DNA from: an uncultured Dehalococcoidia bacterium
GTDB taxonomy: Bacteria > Chloroflexota > Dehalococcoidia > GIF9 > UBA5629
Assembly: GCA_937975645.1 (NCBI GenBank)
Contig: CALJTV010000031.1
Span: forward strand, 21,564 to 85,563
Reading direction: 5' to 3'
Length of the DNA stretch: 64,000 bases
Shown: positions 28,522-38,300 of the stretch, in pieces
Layout: the number at the start of each line of letters is the position of its first letter
How positions within the stretch are numbered: position 1 is the stretch's first letter
Made by a program: the position numbers and the translations under genes
Notes under the pieces: model-generated
Seen by the model: only the letters and a program-made list of their open reading frames with translations
What the model was told of the DNA's origin: nothing
The model's database searches: none

Positions 28522-30479
28522 ATCAGCACTCCTTCCAGTTCTGACATAATTTGCTCCGTGGTGAAGTGTCTGGCGGTAATGGCACCACTTGGGCAAGCTG
28601 CGGCGCAGGTGCCACAGCCTTTACACATAGCTTCATTGATTACCGACACCTTTTTGTCTTCGTTGAAGGAGATGGCATTGTATGGGCACAGGGAGATGCA
28701 GGTCCTGCATCCGGAGCATAGTTTTTCATCGATAAAGGCGGTAGTTGGTTCGATTTCCACGCTGCCCTTGGTGATGATAGCCATGGCTCGGGCAGCGGCT
28801 GCTGAAGCCTGAGCAACGGTATCGGGTATGTCCTTTGGTCCCTGACAACAGCCAGCGATAAGCACACCTTCTGTGGTGGTGGCTACAGGGTCAAGTTTGG
28901 GGTGCTTCTCCAGGAAGAAGCCATCACGGCTGCGGCTTATTGAAAATAGCTTGGCGGTCTCGGCAACATCTGCCCTGGGCTCAAGGGCTACACTCAGGAT
29001 GACCATGTCCACAGGGAGGCGCCGCTGTCTGGAAATGAGCGTGTCCTCGCAGACAACGATAAGCTTTCCCCGTTCTTCTGGAGTCTCGGCGACATCAGTG
29101 ACCTCGCCGGCACGCCCTCTGATGAAATTGACTCCTTCTTCCTGAAGGCGGTTGTAGAATTCCTCGTAACCCTTGCCGAAACAGCGCAGGTCAATATACA
29201 GGTCGTAGATTACAGCATCGGGAATTTTTTCCCTGATAATGTGGGCAAATTTTAGCGAATGCATGCAGCAGACACGAGAGCAGTATTCGTGATAATTGAC
29301 ATCACGGCTACCGATGCAGTGGAGGATGGCAATGCTTCTGGGCTCAGTCCCGTCTTTGAGAACGATTTTGCCACCGGTGGGACCGGAGGCATTGGTCATC
29401 CTTTCGAACTGGAGACTGGTGATGACATTATCGTATCTACCATACCCAAACTGGGTCATCGGTGTAGGGTCGAAGGAGTCAAACCCGGTGGTAAGGATGA
29501 TACAGCCAACCTCCACCTCCAGGGTCTGTTCTTTTTGTTCGAAGTCTATGGCTTTGGTTTCACAGAACCTCTCGCAAGCGCGGCATTTTCCCCTAAGGAA
29601 GTAGGTGCAGTGGTCACGGTCAATGACAGGGACATTTGGCACTGCTTGAGGGAATGGTGTGTATATTGCCTTTCTCTTACCCAGCCCAAGGTCAAACTCG
29701 TTGTCGACTTTTATGGGGCATTTCTCCTGGCAAGTACCACAGCCGGTACATTTGGACTCGTCGACATAGCGCGGCTTCTTCTTTATTTTGACCTTGAAGT
29801 TGCCCACATACCCTGAGACCTCCATGACTTCACTGTAGGTCAGGAGTTCTATGTTTTTGTGTGACCCCGCCGAGGCCATCTTCGGGGTCAGTATTCAGGC
29901 ACTACAGTCTAACGTGGGGAAGGTCTTGTCAAGCTGTGCCATGTGACCGCCGACGGAGGGCTCTCGTTCCACCAAATATACCTTGTGTCCGGCGTCGGCG
30001 ATTTCCAGGGCTGCTTGGATGCCGGCTATACCAGCGCCGACCACAAGCGTGTTCGGGTTGACAGGTACAACTTTAGTCTCCAGTGGTGTATGGTAAAGGA
30101 CGCGTTTGACGGCGGCGCTGACTAGGGCTTTGGCTTTCTCGGTGGCTTTGTCTTTATCTTCGTGCACCCAAGAGCACTGTTCCCGGATGTTTGCCATTTC
30201 AAACAAGTAAGGGTTCAAGCCGGCATCGGCAACAGCCCTGCGGAAGGTCTGCTCGTGAAGGCGCGGTGAGCACGATGCCACCACTACACGGTTGAGCTCG
30301 AGTGCCCTGATATCGTTCTTAATCAATTCCTGTCCGGGGTCGGAGCACATAAACTTGTAGTTGCGGGCTATAGTTACTGAGGGCAGACTCTTAGCAAATT
30401 CGGTAACTGCTTCTACATCCACTGTGCTGGCGATGTTGGCGCCGCAATGGCAGATGTAAACGCCCACTTTCGGCTCCAT
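28518..30479 (-). CDS. hdrA: HdrA-like FAD/Fe-S electron-bifurcating subunit, selenocysteine form
   Basis: 653 residues, the same length as the cysteine paralogue, when the TGA at 29897-29895 (codon 195) is read as selenocysteine. The context is DCSA-U-ILTPKM against [12 protein letters not shown]-terminal [13 protein letters not shown] loop [18 protein letters not shown], and four ferredoxin-type motifs ([45 protein letters not shown]) are all intact. AAGGAGG precedes the ATG. HdrA selenoproteins are known from some methanogens and other bacteria. Followed by the selenocysteine mvhD with an ATGA overlap, preceded by hdrB 15 bases away. Confidence 0.92.
29862..29890 (-). promoter_or_regulatory. 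Candidate bacterial SECIS hairpin in hdrA
   Basis: Four bases after the UGA, TGACCCCG (29890-29883) and CGGGGTCA (29869-29862) form a perfect 8-bp stem over 13 bases. A refolded form pairs TGACC/GGTCA plus CCGA/TCGG around an eight-base loop AGATGGCC with G at position two. The cysteine paralogue keeps only about four of these pairs. Confidence 0.7.
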
Positions 30480-30494
30480 GTTACTTGTTCCTCC

Positions 30495-31370
30495 TTATAC
30501 TTTTACCAGTGTCTTTAAGATTTTGTCGGCAGAGACTATATTGTGGTGCAGACCCAAGGTCTTACGGTCTATGCCAAAGGCAATGCCCATCAGCTGGGTA
30601 AAAAATAACACCGGTATATGAAAGTTTGTCTTAAACCTCCTGTTGACTGCGCCTTGATAGGCATCGAGGTTTACTTGACAGAATGGGCAAACGGTCACTA
30701 TCAGGTCAGCACTGTTTGCCTGAGCGTTCTCCAGTAACTTTCGGATCAAGCCCAGTACGATTTCGTCCTCTGACAGGATTAGTGAGCCGCCGCAACACCG
30801 GGCTTTAAGCGGGTAAGGTACCACCTTAGCCCCCAGGCTCTCTGTAAGGCGATCGAGCGACTGCGGATTTTCAAGGTCGTCGAAGCTGGGCGCTGGGCGG
30901 ACGACCTGGCAACCATAGTAGGGTGCTACCTTAAGGTTGCTCAGGTCAACCTTAACGCGCGACTTGATTTCATCGCTGCTAATATCATTGGCGAAGACAT
31001 CGAGGATATGGCGCACTCTCACCGTGCCGTGGTATTCCAGCCCGCCGGCAGCGAGTGCCTCTGTTATTTTGGCCCTGATTTCAGGGTAGTGCTGGAAATG
31101 CTGGTTTGTCCGGCTTAAAATTAGGTAACAATCGCTGCAGGCAGCCACCAGGTCAAAGCCCCTTTTTTCGGCAAGTGCCAGATTTCGGGCACAGCAGCAG
31201 AATGCAGCCAGTTCATCGACCACGGTATATGGTGTTGAGCCGCAGCAGTTCCAATCGTCCAGCTCGATCAGTTCCACATCAAGAGCTTTGGCTACAGCGC
31301 GTGCGGAAGAATCGTACATCGGAGTCTCTTCGTGCATGCAACAGCCCGGGAAGTATGAATAATATTTCAT
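30495..31370 (-). CDS. hdrB: Heterodisulfide reductase subunit B-like
   Basis: 291 residues with the two CCG cysteine motifs: FPGCCMHEE with DDWNCCGSTPY in the first half, and YYGCQVVRP with ARCCGGSLIL plus VCPFC in the second. These bind the non-cubane [4Fe-4S] pair that cleaves disulfides in HdrB. Lies between hdrC (three bases away) and the selenocysteine hdrA. The physiological acceptor is unknown in bacteria. Confidence 0.93.
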   Translation of the reverse strand: MKYYSYFPGCCMHEETPMYDSSARAVAKALDVELIELDDWNCCGSTPYTVVDELAAFCCCARNLALAEKRGFDLVAACSDCYLILSRTNQHFQHYPEIRAKITEALAAGGLEYHGTVRVRHILDVFANDISSDEIKSRVKVDLSNLKVAPYYGCQVVRPAPSFDDLENPQSLDRLTESLGAKVVPYPLKARCCGGSLILSEDEIVLGLIRKLLENAQANSADLIVTVCPFCQVNLDAYQGAVNRRFKTNFHIPVLFFTQLMGIAFGIDRKTLGLHHNIVSADKILKTLVKV

Positions 31371-31373
31371 TTC

Positions 31374-31946
31374 TTAAAGCCCTCCCATTGCCTCAGCTTT
31401 ATCAAGGATCGCCTTGAGTTGTTTCATTGGTTCAGGCTCGAGTTTGTGGGCTTTGATGGGCATGCGCCCATGCGTGAGCAGTCCAAGAGCAGGACGTATC
31501 ATCCTTAACGCTTTCAATGGGTTAGTTTGCAGAAAGTATGCCATCATACAGCCTAGGCGCGGTATCATACCGAAGGCATGCACTGTATCGCTGAAGAGCC
31601 TGTAAAGTCTGGCTGTACGTACGCGAGGGCGTGTGCGGTAATGGCGCATGGACAGGTGCTCCAGGGCGTGCATGATGTAGGTAGGTACGATACCCCGCGG
31701 GCAACGGACGGTGCACAAGTAGCAGGAGAGGCAGAGCCACATGGTGTTGCTGGACAGCACTTCATCGCGCATGCCGGCCCTTGCCAGGGCGATGAGTTCA
31801 CGCGGTGTGTAGTCCATCTTGTTGGCGTTGGGGCATGATGCTGAGCAGGTGCCGCACTGAATGCACAGATTGATCTTTTCTCCGCCCGGCATTGCGGAGA
31901 TCTCCTGAATGAAATCGTTCACACCGTGCACTTTTGCTGTTACCAT
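31374..31946 (-). CDS. hdrC: Heterodisulfide reductase subunit C-like
   Basis: 190 residues. CIQCGTCSASCPNANKMDYTP and CLSCYLCTVRCPRGI bind two [4Fe-4S] clusters that connect HdrA to HdrB. No membrane segments are obvious. First strongly recognised gene of the second cluster hdrC-hdrB-hdrA(Sec)-mvhD(Sec). The promoter at 31980-32009 lies directly upstream. Confidence 0.93.
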   Translation of the reverse strand: MVTAKVHGVNDFIQEISAMPGGEKINLCIQCGTCSASCPNANKMDYTPRELIALARAGMRDEVLSSNTMWLCLSCYLCTVRCPRGIVPTYIMHALEHLSMRHYRTRPRVRTARLYRLFSDTVHAFGMIPRLGCMMAYFLQTNPLKALRMIRPALGLLTHGRMPIKAHKLEPEPMKQLKAILDKAEAMGGL

Positions 31947-31979
31947 AATTTGCCTGTCCTTCTCACCAGAATTTGTCTA

Positions 31980-32009
31980 ATTATAAACCCCCAGTTCTAA
32001 CAATGTAAA
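31980..32009 (-). promoter_or_regulatory. Sigma-A promoter of hdrCBA-mvhD (selenocysteine cluster)
   Basis: On the minus strand: TTTACA (32009-32004), 18-base spacer, TATAAT (31985-31980), 33 bases before the hdrC ATG. It makes the second cluster a transcription unit separate from the 48-aa gene upstream. Confidence 0.55.
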
Positions 32010-32073
32010 ACTCGCATATTTAAAGGGTCCCCTTGTCTGGCGGAGAAAGGAGCCCATTAGGAAAAGCGCAAAC

Positions 32074-32099
32074 CGAAGCCTCTTTGCCTTCCGGCTTCG
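32074..32099 (-). terminator. Possible weak terminator after the 48-aa membrane protein gene
   Basis: CGAAGCC and GGCTTCG arms (7 bp, 12-base loop) lie ten bases after the stop of the small gene, followed on the minus strand by a loosely T-rich stretch (GTTTGCGCTTTTCC). Not a strong T-run. Confidence 0.4.
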
Positions 32100-32108
32100 T
32101 ATCGGTGT

Positions 32109-32255
32109 CTAGCTCCGGTTAGCCCTGTGCTGACGCTCTCTAGATGTCTGCAGGATCTGATAGACGCCGCTGGTATTGAGGAACCAGAAGATTACTCCTG
32201 CGGTCAGGATGAGGACAGCTATTGTAACCAGCGCTGCAACCATTCCTATCATCAT
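32109..32255 (-). CDS. 48-aa single-pass membrane protein
   Basis: ATG at 32255-32253 and TAG at 32111-32109, preceded by TAGGAGG eight bases upstream. Residues 3-25 form one hydrophobic helix (IGMVAALVTIAVLILTAGVIF), followed by WFLNTSGVYQ and a basic tail ending SRERQHRANRS, so an N-out/C-in single pass is likely. Not recognised. It sits 162 bases upstream of hdrC on the same strand, with a possible terminator and a promoter between, so it is probably its own unit. Confidence 0.65.
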   Translation of the reverse strand: MMIGMVAALVTIAVLILTAGVIFWFLNTSGVYQILQTSRERQHRANRS

Positions 32256-32288
32256 TTGAATAACCTCCTATTTATTAGGTTTGTGGGA

Positions 32289-32363
32289 GGGTAAGAGGCG
32301 GGAGTTTCAAGGAAGGGTGAAGTTTAGCCGGTTTTCAGGCAGGTCGGGAATGGACTCTTACCC
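32289..32363. repeat. Long-range inverted repeat in the hdrC/response-regulator gap
   Basis: GGGTAAGAG (32289-32297) pairs perfectly with CTCTTACCC (32355-32363); with a two-base bulge the pairing extends to GTGGG/CCCAC. The 57-base interior contains GCCGG and GCCTG segments that could pair further. Either a structured leader RNA of the 48-aa gene or a protein site. No known riboswitch class is recognised. The gap 31947-32549 otherwise holds the small gene and the elements listed here. Confidence 0.4.
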
Positions 32364-32461
32364 CCACGCCTTACAGTGTAGCAGCTAGCCTCCGTGTTGG
32401 CTTGCGTTTTGATGCTTGTTTTTTGTTGTATAAAAGTCCTGTTTTGCACATGCTTATGGCA

Positions 32462-32492
32462 GGTATTTATGCCTAGACGCTGCATAAATGCC
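32462..32492. promoter_or_regulatory. Inverted repeat upstream of the response-regulator promoter
   Basis: GGTATTTATGC (32462-32472) and GCATAAATGCC (32482-32492) pair at ten of eleven positions with a nine-base spacer that starts CTAG; CTAG also follows the right arm. It ends just upstream of the predicted -35, where a NarL-type activator would bind. Confidence 0.45.
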
Positions 32493-32500
32493 TAGTAGTT

Positions 32501-32530
32501 TTATTGGGTGCTCTCGTCTAGTGGTATAAT
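32501..32530 (+). promoter_or_regulatory. Promoter of the two-component system
   Basis: TATAAT at 32525-32530 with a TGG extension; a weak -35 (TTATTG at 32501-32506, 18-base spacer). The start codon follows 20 bases later. Confidence 0.55.
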
Positions 32531-32549
32531 ATGGTGCGGGAGGCAGTCT

Positions 32550-33215
32550 TTGGAAAAGATAAGAGTGTTGATTGCCGATGATCATGCCTTTGTCCGGGAA
32601 GGGACGCGGCGGATCTTGGAACAGGAGCCGGACATGGAGGTTGTGGCTGAGGCGGGCGATGGTGAGGAGGCGATAAGGCTGGCGTGCGAGCTAAAGCCTG
32701 ATGTTGCTATCGTAGACATCGCCATGCCTGGGCTTGATGGGATTGAGGCTACGAGGCGGATAAAAAGTTCCTGCCCCGAGGTCGCAGTTCTTGTGCTGAC
32801 CGCTTATGATGACGACCAATTTGTTTTCAGTTTACTCGAAGCGGGAGCTGCAGGGTATTTACTGAAGAACATCCGTGGCAGCGAGATAGTGAATGCAGTG
32901 CGGGCGGTCTACAGCGGTGATTCAGTACTGCATCCTTCGGTTACCAAAAAGGTCCTGAAGAGGCTTGTCGGGCTTCTCGGCACACGAGGAAAGCAAAAGC
33001 CAGTGGAGCCGCTTACAGAGCGGGAGATGGAAGTTTTGGGGTTAGTTGCCAAAGGGCTGAGCAACAAGGAGATTGCCGAGGAGCTGTGTTTGAGTATACG
33101 AACGGTGCAAGGACATCTAGCCAATATTTTTAACAAGCTGCATGTGAGCACGCGGACTGAAGCTGCAGTCTACGCTTTGAGAGAAGGCTGGGTTACGTTG
33201 AACGATGTCTCTTGA
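32550..33215 (+). CDS. NarL/LuxR-family response regulator
   Basis: 221 residues from the TTG at 32550, chosen because GGGAGG lies six bases upstream; the longer frame from 32508 would overlap the promoter. Receiver domain 1-120 with acidic pocket DD (10-11), phospho-acceptor Asp56 in IVDIAMPG, Thr in LTAYD and Lys in LLKN. C-terminal LuxR helix-turn-helix EREMEVLGLVAKGLSNKEIA through RTVQGHLANIFNKL. Works with the overlapping sensor kinase gene; the signal is unknown. Confidence 0.93.
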   Translation: MEKIRVLIADDHAFVREGTRRILEQEPDMEVVAEAGDGEEAIRLACELKPDVAIVDIAMPGLDGIEATRRIKSSCPEVAVLVLTAYDDDQFVFSLLEAGAAGYLLKNIRGSEIVNAVRAVYSGDSVLHPSVTKKVLKRLVGLLGTRGKQKPVEPLTEREMEVLGLVAKGLSNKEIAEELCLSIRTVQGHLANIFNKLHVSTRTEAAVYALREGWVTLNDVS

Positions 33216-35181
33216 AGGACGCCTCCTTTCTTCCTTCAGCCGGCTATGGAACCGATTTATGCCTGAGCGGGGCTGGTGGTGGGGCTTCATTCTCAGTCCG
33301 AGTTTATGGTTGGTAGCAATTCTCTTGGTAGGGATAACGGTTGTCCACTACTGTGGTCTCACATACCCAGTTCCCTTTATTGCCTTTCTGACAAAGCTAG
33401 GTATAAGCTCCTCCACTTTTGAAAGGGTGCTTTACCTTGTGCCTGTCATTTTGGCTAGTTTCATGTTTAGGGGTTGGGAAGGGATAGCTATTGCTCTGGT
33501 AGCCGCGATCTGCATGTTGCCTGCTGCTTTTCTGGTGGGTTCACCTCCAGCTAGTGTCTTTGTTGAGATCGGTGTGGTAGCTGGTATAGGCTGTCTAATT
33601 GCTCTAGGCGTGAGATGGTTCAGGATGGAGTATCGACAGCGCCAGCGACTGGTGGCTTTAAACTATGTTTCCAATGTGGTCTCACAGTCTCTGGAGTTGG
33701 AGCAGATCCTGGAGAGCAGTATTGATAGCATAATGGAGGTTATGGATGTTGATGCGGTGCTGATATTTCTGCTGGACAGAGAGACCAGAGAACTTTCTCT
33801 TAGTGCTCACAGGGGGGTATCCGATGAGTTTGTGGCTGGCGTAGACAGGTTGAGGGTAGGGGAGGGGTTGAACGGGATGGTTGCTCTTACGGGGCTGCCA
33901 GCGCTGATAAGGAATGCTGCTCGCGATCCGAGAGTAACCAAATCGGCTGTCAGGAAGGAGGGGCTACGTTCTCAAGTTATAGTGCCGATAAAGTCAAAAG
34001 GTAAGGTTATGGGCACTCTATCTGTGGCAATGAGACGACAGCGGAAGTTTCTCCATGAAGAGGTGGAGCTGCTGGTGGCTATTGGCGGGCAGATCGGTAT
34101 GGCTGTAGAGAATGCCAATCTCTATGATGAGCAACGGAAGTTTATTGAGAGGCTGCAAGCCTCTGAGGAAAAGTTTCGGCAGATCTTTGAGAATGCCCAT
34201 GATGCTATCTGGGTTCATGATATGGAGGGGAATATTATTTCAGCGAACGCGGCTGCAGCCAGGCTTACGGGATATGATGTGGATACTTTGCTTCGCATGA
34301 ATGTTAAATCATTCCTTACTGACGAGAGTCTTAACCTTGCCAGAGATATTCGGAGAAGGCTTCTTAATAACGAACCTGTTACTCAGCCGTATGAGCAGAA
34401 GCTGGTCACGAAAACGGGAACAGAAGCTGTGCTGAAGTTGACCACCAATCTGATTACCAGCGGTGGCAAGCCGATAGGTTTTCAGCATATTGCGCGTGAT
34501 GTTACTAGGGAAAAGGGATTGCAGGAAAGTCTGCGATATTATCTTAGTCAAATTACCAAAGCACAGGAGGAGGAAAGAAAACGTATTGCCAGGGAGCTTC
34601 ACGATGAGACTATTCAGGCGCTGGTCGTCCTGGCCCGTCAAATAGATGAGATTGTGTCAGGTGATCGGGGGATATCTGAATACAAAAAGATATTGCTGGA
34701 TAACCTGAGAGACCAGATAGAGTCTATCATACAGGATGTACGGCGGCTGAGCCAGGACCTCAGACCGCCTGCACTGGATACACTTGGTTTGATCCCTGCC
34801 TTGGAGGGGCTGGCTTCAGACATTGAGAAACACTCGGGAATCAATATAAATGTTAGCGTAAGTGGTGCTGTGCGGAGGTTCCCCTCTGAAGTAGAGTTGA
34901 TACTGTTTCGCATTGTTCAAGAAGCGCTCCGGAATGTGTGGCGGCACTCTGGTGCTACCAATGCAGATGTGGTGGTAGAATTTGACACAAGTGAGACGAG
35001 GATAACGATCAGGGACAATGGCAGGGGCTTTGAGGTGCCGGATACGGTGGGAGATCTTCTCAAGGATGGCAGGATGGGCTTGGCTGGGATGCAGGAGAGA
35101 ATCCAGTTGTTAAACGGTAGTCTGAGCATAGAGTCACAACGGGGCAGAGGGACGACCATTGTGGTCAGAGCACCACTGTGA
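33205..35181 (+). CDS. Membrane sensor histidine kinase (GAF-PAS-HisKA_3)
   Basis: 658 residues. Four membrane helices at about 28-50, 73-88, 91-112 and 118-136; GAF domain about 155-300; PAS domain about 318-440 (FRQIFENAHDAIWVHD); HisKA_3 dimerisation helix with phospho-acceptor His466 in RELHDETIQAL; NarX/DesK-type ATPase at the end with the RDNGRGFEVP N-box region and GLAGMQERIQLLNG. Start overlaps the regulator gene by 11 bases. The GAF and PAS domains show no obvious haem or flavin motif. Confidence 0.92.
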   Translation: MSLEGRLLSSFSRLWNRFMPERGWWWGFILSPSLWLVAILLVGITVVHYCGLTYPVPFIAFLTKLGISSSTFERVLYLVPVILASFMFRGWEGIAIALVAAICMLPAAFLVGSPPASVFVEIGVVAGIGCLIALGVRWFRMEYRQRQRLVALNYVSNVVSQSLELEQILESSIDSIMEVMDVDAVLIFLLDRETRELSLSAHRGVSDEFVAGVDRLRVGEGLNGMVALTGLPALIRNAARDPRVTKSAVRKEGLRSQVIVPIKSKGKVMGTLSVAMRRQRKFLHEEVELLVAIGGQIGMAVENANLYDEQRKFIERLQASEEKFRQIFENAHDAIWVHDMEGNIISANAAAARLTGYDVDTLLRMNVKSFLTDESLNLARDIRRRLLNNEPVTQPYEQKLVTKTGTEAVLKLTTNLITSGGKPIGFQHIARDVTREKGLQESLRYYLSQITKAQEEERKRIARELHDETIQALVVLARQIDEIVSGDRGISEYKKILLDNLRDQIESIIQDVRRLSQDLRPPALDTLGLIPALEGLASDIEKHSGININVSVSGAVRRFPSEVELILFRIVQEALRNVWRHSGATNADVVVEFDTSETRITIRDNGRGFEVPDTVGDLLKDGRMGLAGMQERIQLLNGSLSIESQRGRGTTIVVRAPL

Positions 35182-35316
35182 GGGGATGTGTCTGGTGGTA
35201 CAGCTCTGTTTACTGTGGGCTCTTGCTTCCATTTAGTTTGTTGTCTGATTGCCTCGACATCTTCGGCGTAGAGTGTGCTAAACTGCTTATCGAATAACTC
35301 TGTGGGTGATACTGAA

Positions 35317-38300
35317 ATGAACCTGCGTCATCTCCTTTATTTACTTGAAGAGGCGCCTGGTTATCAGCGGCTGAAGGAGGGACTAGTGTCTGGGAAGGGT
35401 GGAGATTACAGGCTGGCGGTGCCGGACGGCGCTAAAGCTTACCTTGCTGCAGCCCTGCACAATACGCTAGGCATGCCAGTATTGGTTGTTGTTCCTCGGG
35501 AGCAGGATGCAAGGGTAGTGTATGAGGAACTCAGACTGTGGTGTCCTTGTCCGGCTAGTGTGCATTTTTTCCCCGAACCTGATTATAGGTTGGAGGATGG
35601 GTTTGCCAAGGACCATTGCAGGTTTGCAGAGAGGCTGAGTGTGCTCTCTGCTCTGGGTTCCTGCTGTAGGGGCTCGTGCGCTTCTCCTCTGATAGTAGCT
35701 CCTTTTGGAGCAGTAGCAAGTAAAACTATCTCCCCACAGGGTCTTACATCGTCATGTCAGGTACTCGAAGTGGGTATGATAGTGGATTTGCAGCATTTGC
35801 TTAGCAAATGGCTGTCTATGGGCTATCGAATGGAAAGTCTGGTTGAAGTGCCCGGGTCGATAGCCCGACGGGGAGGGATCATAGATATCTTTTCACCAGA
35901 CAACGAGCTTCCGGCAAGGATTGAGCTGTTCGGAAATCGGATAGAAAGCATAAGACACTTCGACCCGAGGACGCAGCGTTCAGTAAGGCATGTGACATCG
36001 GTGAGAGTGATATCGGCGAACGAAGAGGGACCGCATCAGGGTAGTCTGCTGGACTATTTCGCGGACATTGGTTTGCTCATTGTGGACGCGACTGACATTC
36101 CACTGGCTGGTGGTGGGGGTATCAGGGAGACTGGGAGGCAGACCTTAGAGGCAGACGGCGAGGTCAAAGGACTTCGGGCGGGTGTCTCTTGGGATGCGCT
36201 GAATGCCGAGATGGCCAAGGTCAAACACCGATTGTTTTTCAGTGTCGGGGGCGTCAGTGATGCTGGTGACTCTGAGGCAGGTTTCATACCTTTAGCACCA
36301 GTAATGGGTTACGGTGGCAAACTGCAATACCTATCCGCTGAGCTGACCACGTTGAGAAGACATGCTGCTGTGATCATTGTCAGCCAGCAGGCGGAACGAC
36401 TGGCGGAGTTTCTTAAAGATGAGGGGGTCGAGGTCACTATTGTTTCGGAGCTGGCACGGATACCGCCGCGAGGTTCAGTGATTCTGTTGCGCGGCTGGCT
36501 GAATGCCGGGTGGAAATTGGGGGATAGGCTAACGCTGTTAACGGACAGGGAGATATTCGGCTTTGTAAAACAGCAGCGCTTTCTCAGGAAGCGCCCAGTG
36601 CACTACCATCGGTTGATGTCTGAATTAACACCAGGCGACTATGCGGTGCATGTTGAGCACGGCATTGGCAGGTTTGCTGGCTTGACACGGATGCTTGTTG
36701 ACAACGTCGAGAGGGAATACTTGGTTCTAGAATACGCTGCTGGTGATAGGCTTTATGTGCCTGTGGAGCAGGCGGAGCGAGTGAGCCGCTATGTTGGTGG
36801 TGGCGATACGGAGCCAGCTCTTACCAGGCTGGGAACGCAGGAGTGGGCACGGACGAAGCAACGCGTGAAGGAATCGATACTAAACATGGCACGCGAACTT
36901 CTGGAGCTATATGCTAGAAGGCAATTGGTGTCTGGTTTTGCCTTTTCTGGGGACACCCTCTGGCAGCAGGAACTGGAGGCGTCTTTCCCCTATGTTGAGA
37001 CGCCTGACCAGGCTGAGGCTGTCAATGCAGTCAAGAGGGATATGGAGGGACCTAAACCAATGGATCGGCTTATATGCGGTGATGTGGGCTATGGCAAGAC
37101 AGAGGTGGCATTACGGGCTGCTTTTAAGGCGGTAATGGATGGTAAGCAGGTGGCTCTGCTGGTGCCAACGACAGTACTGGCACAACAACATTACAATACC
37201 TTTCGTGAAAGACTTCAGGCTTTCCCTGTAAGAGTGGAAATGCTAAGCCGGTTTTGTACTCAGAAGGAGCAGGCAGAGGTTATCGCTGGTCTGGCATCTG
37301 GTGCCGTTGATATCTGCATCGGCACACATCGGCTGTTGCAAAAAGATGTGGTGTTCAGGGATCTTGGTCTCGTGATAATAGATGAAGAGCAGCGGTTCGG
37401 TGTTGTGCATAAGGAACACTTTAAAAAGCTCCGACAGGAAGTGGACGTGCTAACTTTAAGCGCCACTCCTATACCGCGGACGCTCTATATGTCTCTTTCA
37501 GGTATCAGGGATATGAGTATTATCGAGACTCCGCCTGAGGAGCGGCTGCCTGTAAAGATACATGTTGGCAATTATGATGAGGGGCTTGTCCGCTCAGCTA
37601 TCCTGCGGGAGATAGCAAGGGGTGGACAGGTGTTTTATGTCCATAACAGGGTTCACGATATCTATGCCGTTGCCCGAAAACTAGAAGAGCTTGTCCCCGA
37701 AGCCAAGATTCTGGTCGCACATGGGCAGATGCCTGAAGATGAGCTGGAGATGGTGATGACATGCTTTCTCAATTGTGGGGCTGATGTCTTGGTCACAACG
37801 ACAATTGTTGAGTCCGGCCTTGATGTGCCGAATGTCAACACTTTGATTGTAGACCGGGCAGACCTGTTGGGGTTGACCCAGCTCTATCAGTTAAGAGGCA
37901 GGGTGGGGCGTGGCTGTAATCATGCTTACGCGTATTTCTTCTATGATGCTGGTAAAAGGCTGACACCAGAGGCTTGGAAGCGTTTAAACACCATTGCTAT
38001 CGCTACAGAGCTGGGTGCTGGGTTCACTGTAGCGATGCAAGATTTAGAAATAAGAGGGGCAGGCAACATATTGGGCGTGGAGCAGAGCGGCTATGTGGCT
38101 GCGGTGGGCTTTGATCTCTACTGCCGCATGTTGGCTGAAGCAGTGGAGGAGCTGAGACATGGTGGTGTGGTAAATGGCAATGCTGAGATCATGGAGCCAT
38201 CTCTTCCCCGGGTGGATTTGCCATTGTCTGCCTACATTCCAGAGGAATATATTCCTGACCTAAGTGCTAGGCTGAGTTTCTATCGTAGGTTAGCTGACGC

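Noticed and set aside
28324..29897. Broken hdrA and mvhD pseudogenes (premature stops)
   Set aside because: Each has only one TGA, at a cysteine position, with intact homology, length and local hairpins; recoding explains this better than decay.
32256..32549. Known structured RNA (SRP RNA, 6S RNA, riboswitch) in the two-component gap
   Set aside because: Inverted repeats are present but no signature of a known class is visible.
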